NCBI GenBank assembly: GCA_013141055.1
Contig: JABFRS010000001.1
Span: 2,228,567-2,292,566 of the forward strand
Origin: Cyclobacteriaceae bacterium
Lineage (GTDB): Bacteria; Bacteroidota; Bacteroidia; Cytophagales; Cyclobacteriaceae
DNA: 64,000 nucleotides
Reading direction: 5' to 3'
In this document: piece after piece, positions 8,976 to 16,285 of the stretch
How positions within the stretch are numbered: the first letter of the stretch is position 1
Layout of the letters: every line of letters begins with the position of its first letter
The notes under the pieces: model-generated
What the model was told of the DNA's origin: nothing
Databases searched by the model: none
What the model saw: the letters and a program-made list of their open reading frames with translations, nothing else
Translations under genes and position numbers: made by a program

Positions 8976-10277
8976 ATGAAAAATATTTTAATTCTTTGTT
9001 TGATTCTGCCCGTTATGGTATTCGGGCAGGTAAATCCTAAACTTCAAAGCAAGCTCGAAGCTCAGGCGAAGGCGATTGAATCGAAGATGATCGAATGGCG
9101 ACGCCACTTTCATGAGTTTCCTGAATTGTCGAATCGCGAAACCAATACAGGAAAGTACATCGCAGATTATTTAAAGACATTGGGAATTGAAGTTCAGTAT
9201 CCCGTTGCGAAAAACGGAGCAGTTGGAATTTTAAAAGGCGCAAAGCCCGGTCCTGTTATAGCCTTACGTGCTGATATTGATGGACTTCCTGTAACAGAAA
9301 GAGGCAGCTTACCTTTTGCTTCCAAAGTAAAAACAATTTACAACGGACAGGAAACTGGTGTAATGCATGCATGCGGACATGATTCGCATACAGCGATCTT
9401 GATGGCTGTGGCAGACATACTTTCAAAAAACAGAAATGATCTGAAGGGTACGATCAAATTTATATTTCAACCTGCAGAAGAAGGAGTGCCAGCTGATGAA
9501 GAAGGTGGTGCAGACCTGATGGTGAAAGAAGGTGTACTCGACAATCCTAAAGTCGATGTCATTTTTGGTTTACATATTTCATCCGTCACGACATTGGGAA
9601 CATTGACCTATCGTTCCGGTGGAATAATGGCAGCGGCGGATACCTATTCTGTTAAGGTAAAAGGAGTTCAGTCACACGGTGCATTTCCATGGGCAAGTGT
9701 TGATCCTATTGTTGTTTCATCACAGATCATCATGGGATTTCAAACGATCATCAGTCGTCAGACAGAATTAACGAAAGAAGCGGCGGTGATCAGTGTTGGA
9801 AGAATTCAGGCAGGCATTCGCGAGAACATCATTCCTGAAGAAGCATTTTTCGCTGGAACAATTCGCACGCTTGATGTAGAGATGCAGGAAAAAATTCATG
9901 AAAAAATGAAACTGACGGCAACCAAGATAGCTGAAGCATCAGGAGCAACAGCAGAAGTGACAATCAGAAAATTCACTCCTGTCACCTATAATGATCCAGC
10001 ATTGACCATCAAAGCAGTTCCAAGTCTTGTCAGAGCAGCCGGATCAGATCAGGTAGCGATCGTTCATGCAGTAACGGGCGCAGAGGATTTCGCTTACTAT
10101 CAAAGGAAAGTTCCTGGATTCTTTTTCTTTGTCGGCGCTATGTCACCCGATCAGGATCCAAAAAAAGCTCCTTCACATCATACTCCGGATTTCTTTATTG
10201 ATGAAAGAGCTTTTATTACCGGCCTGAAAGCTATGCTGAATCTTACGGTAGATTACATGTATATGCCCCAGAAATAA
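8976..10277 (+). CDS. Exported M20 family amidohydrolase (paralogue 3 of 3)
   Basis: 433 residues, 6 bases after paralogue 2. Signal peptide MKNILILCLILPVMVFGQ. Motifs are ALRADIDGLP, HACGHDSH, FQPAEE, FGLH and a late SHHTPDF. It is the most divergent of the three in the substrate-facing part: FGLHISSVTTLGTL replaces FGLHIQSLLP, and KGVQSHGAFPWASVD replaces GAHGATPWD. This suggests a different acyl or amino-acid preference. It ends the run of tight overlaps; a possible promoter follows before the APC transporter. Confidence 0.92.
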   Translation: MKNILILCLILPVMVFGQVNPKLQSKLEAQAKAIESKMIEWRRHFHEFPELSNRETNTGKYIADYLKTLGIEVQYPVAKNGAVGILKGAKPGPVIALRADIDGLPVTERGSLPFASKVKTIYNGQETGVMHACGHDSHTAILMAVADILSKNRNDLKGTIKFIFQPAEEGVPADEEGGADLMVKEGVLDNPKVDVIFGLHISSVTTLGTLTYRSGGIMAAADTYSVKVKGVQSHGAFPWASVDPIVVSSQIIMGFQTIISRQTELTKEAAVISVGRIQAGIRENIIPEEAFFAGTIRTLDVEMQEKIHEKMKLTATKIAEASGATAEVTIRKFTPVTYNDPALTIKAVPSLVRAAGSDQVAIVHAVTGAEDFAYYQRKVPGFFFFVGAMSPDQDPKKAPSHHTPDFFIDERAFITGLKAMLNLTVDYMYMPQK

Positions 10278-10308
10278 TTTGATACTGTGTTAGATAGTTA
10301 TAAGTTTA
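10278..10308 (+). promoter_or_regulatory. Possible Bacteroidota-type promoter before APC transporter
   Basis: TTTG at 10278-10281 is followed after 19 bases by TAAGTTTA at 10301-10308, a 7 of 8 match to the TAnnTTTG -7 consensus. The ATG at 10318 is only 9 bases downstream, which would give an almost leaderless transcript. Read-through from the M20 genes is equally possible. Confidence 0.35.
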
Positions 10309-10317
10309 AACTACTTA

Positions 10318-11628
10318 ATGAGTAACACAGAAAACTCCGGAAAGATCGGCTTATGGACCAGCACCGCATTGGTGGTTGGAAACATGATCGGTTCAGGAGT
10401 TTTTTTACTTCCGGCGTCACTTGCTGCGTTTGGTTCTATCGGGTTATTGGGCTGGATCGGATCCTCAGCGGGCGCTATTGTTTTGGCCATTCTTTACAGT
10501 AATCTGAGTAAGATCTTTCCCAAATTGACGGGTGGGCCTTATGCATATTCAAGAGTTGGCCTTGGTGACTTTGCAGGATTTTTAGTGGCGTGGGGATATT
10601 GGGTTTCTATCTGGTGTACCAACGCAGCGATCTCGGTCGCTTTCGTAAGTTATCTCACGGTTTTTTTTCCTGTCCTCAAAACAAATTCTCTTCTCGCATT
10701 AGGTACTGGCCTTAGTGCGATATGGTTTCTAACATGGATCAACACGCGGGGGGTTAAAGAAGCGGGTGCTGTTCAGTTCATTACTACGATATTAAAAGTG
10801 ACACCGTTGATTGCGGTTTCAATCGTTGGACTTTTTTACATGAACTTCGATCACTTCAGTCAGTTTAACATCAGCGGTAAATCTGATTTTGCGGCGATCA
10901 CAGCAACAGCAACATTGACTCTTTTTGCTTTCCTTGGTTTGGAGAGTGCCACAATTCCATCCGGCAACATTGAGAATCCTGAAAAGACCATTCCGCGGGC
11001 AACGATGATCGGAACGTGGGTAACAATTTTGATTTACGTTTTAGGATCAGTAACGGTTATAGGAATGATCCCGGTAACGGAATTAAAAGATTCAAGCGCA
11101 CCTTTTGCAGATGCAGCAGCATTGATTTGGGGAGATCAGGCACGTTACTGGGTTGCTGCAGGTGCAATCATTTCAACCTTTGGAGCATTGAACGGCTGGA
11201 TATTAATACAAGGTCAGATGCCAATGGCGGCAGCCAAAGACAGATTGTTTCCTGCGATCTTCAAAAAGGAAAATGGAAAAGGAATTCCAGCTATGGGAAT
11301 AATTATTTCCAGTCTTCTTATCTCTGTTTTAATGATGACGAATTTTACTAACGGACTTACAGACACTTTTACTTTTATGGTGCTGATGACCACCGTCACG
11401 ATTTTAGTTCCATATCTTTTTTCAGCAGCTTCATATGGTGTGATTATTCTTGAGAATAAGTTCTGGAAACGCGATTCCATCAGTCAGATCATCATTGCTG
11501 TGCTGGGATTTCTGTTTTCATTGTGGGCAATTCTTGGATCAGGACAAGAGACAGTCTATTGGGGGTTCATAGCAATACTTGCAGGAATTCCTTTTTATGT
11601 TTGGATGAAGAGAGAACACCATGACTAA
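10318..11628 (+). CDS. APC superfamily amino-acid transporter (AdiC/PotE-like)
   Basis: 436 residues with about 12 membrane helices. The N-terminus GNMIGSGVFLLPASLAAFG carries the unwound helix-1 GSG substrate motif, and the next part (GPYAYSRVGLGDFAGFLVAW) resembles the arginine/agmatine and ornithine/putrescine antiporters of the basic-amino-acid subgroup. It lies 6 bases before the dimethylargininase-like gene and 40 after the last M20 gene, which supports uptake or exchange of an arginine-related or deacylated amino acid. An exact substrate is not assigned. Confidence 0.9.
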   Translation: MSNTENSGKIGLWTSTALVVGNMIGSGVFLLPASLAAFGSIGLLGWIGSSAGAIVLAILYSNLSKIFPKLTGGPYAYSRVGLGDFAGFLVAWGYWVSIWCTNAAISVAFVSYLTVFFPVLKTNSLLALGTGLSAIWFLTWINTRGVKEAGAVQFITTILKVTPLIAVSIVGLFYMNFDHFSQFNISGKSDFAAITATATLTLFAFLGLESATIPSGNIENPEKTIPRATMIGTWVTILIYVLGSVTVIGMIPVTELKDSSAPFADAAALIWGDQARYWVAAGAIISTFGALNGWILIQGQMPMAAAKDRLFPAIFKKENGKGIPAMGIIISSLLISVLMMTNFTNGLTDTFTFMVLMTTVTILVPYLFSAASYGVIILENKFWKRDSISQIIIAVLGFLFSLWAILGSGQETVYWGFIAILAGIPFYVWMKREHHD

Positions 11629-11634
11629 TTATTA

Positions 11635-12513
11635 ATGAAAGTAACGTGTCAATCGGAGTTTAAAAAGATCAAAACAGTTTTCATCAAGAATGTTGAGAAC
11701 GCATTTGTCGATGATGCGCAAATAGAAAAAGAATGGCAGGGGCTTAATTTTCTCAGTAAACCTGACCTTGGAAAAGCAATTCAGGAGTATCAGTGGTTTG
11801 AACAAATATTCCTGAATGAAGGAGTTGAACTTCAATATTTTCCAAAAGAAAAAAGCGTTTCAATGGATTCTATCTACTGCAGAGATGCAGCGATAGCAAC
11901 CGATAGTGGGATGATCATCTGTTCCATGGGTAAACCAGCGCGCAAGAATGAACCGGAAGCAGAACGAAAAGCCTTTGAGGAACATGGAATAAAGATTCTG
12001 GGAAGCATCCAGTCGCCAGGAACTGTTGAAGGTGGAGATGTTGCGTGGATTGATGAAAAAACTCTTGCTGTTGGACACACCTATCGAACAAATGAAAACG
12101 GCATTGAACAATTAAGAAAATTATTGAATCCTGTTGGAGTAAATGTGATGACCGTTCCACTGCCACACTATAAAGGACCATCAGATGTTTTTCATCTCAT
12201 GTCTATCCTGAGCCCCATTGATAAAGATCTTGCTGTGGTTTATTCTCCACTGATGCCGATTGTTTTCAGAAATGAATTGCTGGGAAGAGGGTATAAACTT
12301 GTTGAAGTTCCAGAGGAGGAATTTGAAAGCATGGGATGCAATGTATTGGCAATAAGCCCCCGAAAGTGCCTGATGGTAAAAGGCAATTCTAAAACCAAGG
12401 CGCTACTTGAAAAAGCGGGATGCACAGTATTAGAGTATGATGGGTCCGAAATAAGTGTAAAGGGTGGTGGCGGCCCGACCTGTCTGACCCGACCGATTTT
12501 AAGAGAAGGGTAA
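11635..12513 (+). CDS. Dimethylargininase / amidinotransferase-family hydrolase (DDAH-like)
   Basis: 292 residues of the guanidine-modifying (pentein) superfamily. The alignment to DDAH can be read directly: SPGTVEGGDV matches the APGTVEAGD block, RTNENG matches RTNAEG, the catalytic His is H187 in DVFHLM, and the nucleophilic Cys is C283 in GGGGPTCLTRP. DDAH hydrolyses N-methylated arginines to citrulline and methylamines; close relatives are arginine deiminases and amidinotransferases. No signal peptide. It is probably co-transcribed with the APC carrier. Residues deciding methylarginine versus arginine were not resolved. Confidence 0.85.
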   Translation: MKVTCQSEFKKIKTVFIKNVENAFVDDAQIEKEWQGLNFLSKPDLGKAIQEYQWFEQIFLNEGVELQYFPKEKSVSMDSIYCRDAAIATDSGMIICSMGKPARKNEPEAERKAFEEHGIKILGSIQSPGTVEGGDVAWIDEKTLAVGHTYRTNENGIEQLRKLLNPVGVNVMTVPLPHYKGPSDVFHLMSILSPIDKDLAVVYSPLMPIVFRNELLGRGYKLVEVPEEEFESMGCNVLAISPRKCLMVKGNSKTKALLEKAGCTVLEYDGSEISVKGGGGPTCLTRPILREG

Positions 12514-12524
12514 AGATTAAAAGT

Positions 12525-12532
12525 TAAATTTG
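12525..12532 (+). promoter_or_regulatory. Putative -7 promoter element (TAAATTTG)
   Basis: Exact match to TAnnTTTG, 16 bases before the ATG at 12549 and just after the DDAH-like gene stop. No clear TTTG is found at -33, so the assignment rests on the -7 box and its position between functionally unrelated genes. Confidence 0.4.
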
Positions 12533-12548
12533 AGCACACCAACCTGAC

Positions 12549-13511
12549 ATGACCCGAGAAACTCCGAAAGAACTTTTTGAAAAGGGACTCATCACAGAAG
12601 AACAGTTCAAAAAAATTGATCTTATCGTTTCAGGAAAGATCGTTTCTGTTTTTTATGAATTAAGATCGTTGCTGTATCTCGGCGTGATGCTTTTTACAGC
12701 CGGAGTTGGAATTCTTATCTATCAGAATATTGGCGAGCTGGGACATTTGCTGGCTATAATCACCTTATCTGTGTTGACGGTGATATGTTTTTGGTATGTT
12801 TTCCGTCATGCACTGCCCTATTCAAATGGAGAGATAAAGGCACCCACACCCTACTTTGATTATATCGTTTTACTGGGAAGTCTTTTGTTTATTTCTGTGC
12901 AAGGTTATTTGCAGTTTCAATTTGGATGGCTGGATGAAAACCTTGGGATCAGCACATTAATTACGGCAGCATTCTTTTTCTTTATTGCCTATCGCTTCGA
13001 TCATTTAGGGGTTTTATCCTTGGCGATTACTGCACTGGCATCTTTCTGGAGTATCAGCATATCTCCGCAGAAGTGGTATAGCGGCAATTTCTTTTCAGGT
13101 CCTCACATTTATACAACAGCAATCATTTTTGGCTCAACGGTAGGAGGGATTGCTGTGCTTCTGGATAAAAAAGGAATCAAGAAGCACTTTACGTTTACGT
13201 ATCTGAATTTTTGTACCCTTATCTTTTTTGTTGGTTCGATAGCGGGATTATTTTCGAGTGAGATTTATTTCTTTTATGTGATATTGATCTATGCCGGATG
13301 TGCATTTGCCTACTACATCGCACGGTGGGAAAAATCATTCCTGTTCATGCTTTACGCATTCATTGCAGCTTATATCGCCACGACTTACCTTTTGGCAGAA
13401 ACAATTTTTCGCGATGCGATTGAAATCTGGTTCCTCTATTCAATAGCCTCTTGTGGAGGATTCATTTATTTCCTGATCTCCTACAGAAAGCATTTTAATC
13501 AAAAGTCATGA
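12549..13511 (+). CDS. DUF2157-like polytopic membrane protein
   Basis: 320 residues. The first ~40 form a soluble N-terminal helix pair (ELFEKGLITEEQFKKIDLIVSG) typical of DUF2157, followed by about nine membrane helices. The function of the family is unknown. It overlaps the next membrane-protein gene by 4 bases (ATGA), so the two are likely made together and may form a complex. Confidence 0.78.
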   Translation: MTRETPKELFEKGLITEEQFKKIDLIVSGKIVSVFYELRSLLYLGVMLFTAGVGILIYQNIGELGHLLAIITLSVLTVICFWYVFRHALPYSNGEIKAPTPYFDYIVLLGSLLFISVQGYLQFQFGWLDENLGISTLITAAFFFFIAYRFDHLGVLSLAITALASFWSISISPQKWYSGNFFSGPHIYTTAIIFGSTVGGIAVLLDKKGIKKHFTFTYLNFCTLIFFVGSIAGLFSSEIYFFYVILIYAGCAFAYYIARWEKSFLFMLYAFIAAYIATTYLLAETIFRDAIEIWFLYSIASCGGFIYFLISYRKHFNQKS

Positions 13512-14668
13512 GCAGCGCATATAACGAAACAAACGTTTATAACCTGGCTGTGATCAAGGAGGCGAAGCGCTGGAATAAAAGTCAGTTCATCGATAATCAA
13601 CAACTCTCAGTAATTCGGGAGACTTACAAAGTCCCATTCTATCACCCGAATTTTACCATCAGGATCATACTTTTTGTTGCCACTATTCTGGCACTCAGTG
13701 GCGTCACCGGATTCTTCTTCTTGATCTTTGCCGATGCTGGTGAAACAGTGATGTCAATTGCGGGATTATTTTATGGAGTAGCGTCATTCGTTGTTCTTGA
13801 AAAAGCATTTATAGGAAACAATCATTATAAGTCCGGCGTCACTGAAGCATTGCTATATCATGCGGCGGGTTGCATCATTCTTGGATTGGCGGGCTTAACT
13901 GACTTTAACCCTCATGTTATCATGTGGTCGTGCCTGTTTGTAATTTCCTTTGCTGCCATTCGATACATCGATATGCTCTGCACACTCGCTGCAGTTGTAT
14001 CACTTGCTGCAGTATTGTTCTTTGAGTTTTACAATATGGGTGGAATCTTTCAGCAGATCATTCCATTCATTTTTATTTTAGGATTTACCCCGATTTACTT
14101 TCTTTCAAAAAGACTTTCAAAACGCCGGGATCTTAAACTCTGGAGAACCAACTTTCTTATAGTGGAGCATGCAAGTCTGTTGCTGATTTATCTGGGAGGA
14201 AACTATCTGGTAGTTCGCGAATTGAGTGTCGCCATGCTTGATCTGCAACTGGAACCTGGTCAGGACATACCTTTTGCAATAATTTTTTATGCATTAACGG
14301 TTATCATTCCTGTCACGTATTTGTATTTCGGGATAAAGAAAAAAGATATGGTCTTGATTCGCGTAAGCTTGATTGTGCTCGCGTTGTCAGTTTTTACATT
14401 TAAATATTATTACAATTTCGGTCATCCGGAAATTACAATCACGATCGCCGGTGTTATTTTATTATTGATATCCATTGCCCTTCTTAATTATCTGAAGATA
14501 AATCGGGATGGATTCACGCGTGAAAATCTTTTGACTGAGAAGTGGGCGGGAATGAATGTTGAGGCCTTTGTTGTCTCACAAACCATGGGAGGAAATCAGG
14601 GTGCAGCACCAAAAGTTCATGGTGGAGGTGGAAGTTTTGGTGGTGGGGGAGCCAGCGGAGATTATTAA
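13508..14668 (+). CDS. Polytopic membrane protein with glycine-rich C-terminal tail
   Basis: 386 residues with about ten membrane helices, preceded by a ~55-residue soluble N-terminus. It is probably a companion of the DUF2157-like protein (similar layout, overlapping genes). The end reads GGGGSFGGGGASGDY. Such tails (GGGxFGGGGASG plus an aromatic or acidic end) are usual on TPM/YgcG-domain membrane proteins, but no TPM domain is present here. Function unknown. Confidence 0.72.
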   Translation: MSSAYNETNVYNLAVIKEAKRWNKSQFIDNQQLSVIRETYKVPFYHPNFTIRIILFVATILALSGVTGFFFLIFADAGETVMSIAGLFYGVASFVVLEKAFIGNNHYKSGVTEALLYHAAGCIILGLAGLTDFNPHVIMWSCLFVISFAAIRYIDMLCTLAAVVSLAAVLFFEFYNMGGIFQQIIPFIFILGFTPIYFLSKRLSKRRDLKLWRTNFLIVEHASLLLIYLGGNYLVVRELSVAMLDLQLEPGQDIPFAIIFYALTVIIPVTYLYFGIKKKDMVLIRVSLIVLALSVFTFKYYYNFGHPEITITIAGVILLLISIALLNYLKINRDGFTRENLLTEKWAGMNVEAFVVSQTMGGNQGAAPKVHGGGGSFGGGGASGDY

Positions 14669-14759
14669 AAATCAATTTTTTGTGATATCTGCTTCGATAA
14701 TTTGATGTTCAGATCTCTCAGATTTCTTTCATTGAAAACACTAAGAAGAAAATAATATT

Positions 14760-16205
14760 ATGAAATCATACCTCGCCCTGGTATTAACCTGTCTGACAAC
14801 GATAACGGTTGCTCAAAAACTCAAGTCAAACCCTAACAAAGACTTCGTTATTAAATCTGTTGAAAAGCATCAGCAGGAACTGATCGGTATGAGTGACAGG
14901 ATCTGGGCTTATGCAGAGACAGCACTCAAGGAATATAAATCTGCTAAAGAACTTGCAGACTATGCAGAAGCGCAGGGTTTTACCGTGAAGCGTGGCGTTT
15001 CAGGAATGCCAACAGCTTTCACAGCTGAATATGGTTCGGGTAAACCAGTGATCGGCATCATGGGAGAGTTCGATGCTTTGCCAGGCATTTCACAAAAGGC
15101 ACAATCAACCCGTGAAGCTTTGGAACCCGGCGCACCCGGACACGGATGTGGTCACAACATGTTTGGACCGGGGAGTCTTGGTGCTGCGGTTGCAATTAAA
15201 GAGTTGATGCAGCAGGGAAAACTAAAAGGAACTATCCGGTTTTTCGGAACACCAGCAGAAGAAGCAGTGGGAGGAAAAATCTATATGGCACGCGATGGCT
15301 TGTTTAAAGATGTCGACGTGTGTCTCGACTGGCATCCCGCAGCGGAAAACAATGCTAATACACAAAGCTCACAGGCAATCATTGACTTTGTTGTTGAGTT
15401 TAAAGGTCTAGCTGCTCACGCTGCCGCCGATCCATGGAATGGTAAAAGTGCTGTTGATGGTCTGGAAGCATTCACGCATGGTGTAAATCTTTTGCGTGAA
15501 CATGTTCGCCCAAGTGTTCGCATGCACTATGCGATTGTATCAGGTGGTGATGTTCCCAACGTCGTTCCGGAGTATGCAAAGGTTTGGATGTGGGTACGTG
15601 ATTCCAAAAGAACTGGTATTGAAGAAGTGTTTGCACGTGTGAAAGAGATTGCAAAAGGTGCAGCCATCATCGCCGGTGTTGAATCTAAAGTCACAGTGCA
15701 AACAGGTGATTATGAAATTCTGGTGAATCTTAAGGGAGCACAGACATTGCAAAAAAATCTCGAAATACTGGGACCTATCGTTTATACACCTGAAGAAACT
15801 GCTTTTGCGAAAAAGATTCAGGAAGCACAAGGCGCGAAGCAAACAGGACTCGATGGTGCCATTCATCCATTGAAAGAAACCAAGGAAACTCCTGTCGGAG
15901 GGTCAACCGATGTTGGAGATATTAGTTGGATCGTTCCCGAAATAACTCTTGAAGCAACAACAGCTCCGGCAAATACGGCATGGCATGGTTGGTCCGTAGT
16001 GGCGTGCGGTGGAATGTCTATCGGACATAAAGGAATGATGCTGGCGGCAAAATCCCTTGCCATGACGATGGTTGATCTTTATGAAAACGAACAATTGCGC
16101 AAGGATATTCGTGCGGAGTTTGATAAGCGTGTGGCGGGTGAAATTTATAAGGCATACATTCCCGATGGGCCTCCACCAATACCGAAAGAAGGAGCAAAGA
16201 ACTGA
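14760..16205 (+). CDS. Exported M20 amidohydrolase, AbgB-like
   Basis: 481 residues with signal peptide MKSYLALVLTCLTTITVAQ. It belongs to the AbgB (p-aminobenzoyl-glutamate hydrolase subunit B) branch of M20, not the IAA-hydrolase branch of the three paralogues above: metal motifs are GEFDALP, GHGCGHNMFGPGS and FFGTPAEEAVGG, with a late SIGHKGM segment. AbgB normally pairs with AbgA; no AbgA is adjacent. The exported form presumably cleaves an amide-linked amino acid in the periplasm. It is followed by a strong terminator, so it ends a transcription unit. Confidence 0.88.
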   Translation: MKSYLALVLTCLTTITVAQKLKSNPNKDFVIKSVEKHQQELIGMSDRIWAYAETALKEYKSAKELADYAEAQGFTVKRGVSGMPTAFTAEYGSGKPVIGIMGEFDALPGISQKAQSTREALEPGAPGHGCGHNMFGPGSLGAAVAIKELMQQGKLKGTIRFFGTPAEEAVGGKIYMARDGLFKDVDVCLDWHPAAENNANTQSSQAIIDFVVEFKGLAAHAAADPWNGKSAVDGLEAFTHGVNLLREHVRPSVRMHYAIVSGGDVPNVVPEYAKVWMWVRDSKRTGIEEVFARVKEIAKGAAIIAGVESKVTVQTGDYEILVNLKGAQTLQKNLEILGPIVYTPEETAFAKKIQEAQGAKQTGLDGAIHPLKETKETPVGGSTDVGDISWIVPEITLEATTAPANTAWHGWSVVACGGMSIGHKGMMLAAKSLAMTMVDLYENEQLRKDIRAEFDKRVAGEIYKAYIPDGPPPIPKEGAKN

Positions 16206-16209
16206 TCAT

Positions 16210-16239
16210 AAAAAAACCCGGCGTTGTTCGGGTTTTTTT
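16210..16239 (+). terminator. Rho-independent terminator after AbgB-like gene
   Basis: Stem AAAAAAACCCG (16210-16220) pairs with CGGGTTTTTTT (16229-16239) around the 8-base loop GCGTTGTT, followed by more T residues. Confidence 0.88.
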
Positions 16240-16285
16240 ATTTTATCTTAATGTCTGTTGCGTTGTAAATCCTAAATCACCCCTT

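Noticed and set aside
4443-10277. Tandem M20 copies as an assembly duplication artefact
   Set aside because: The three copies differ throughout at nucleotide and protein level and are separated by unique genes.
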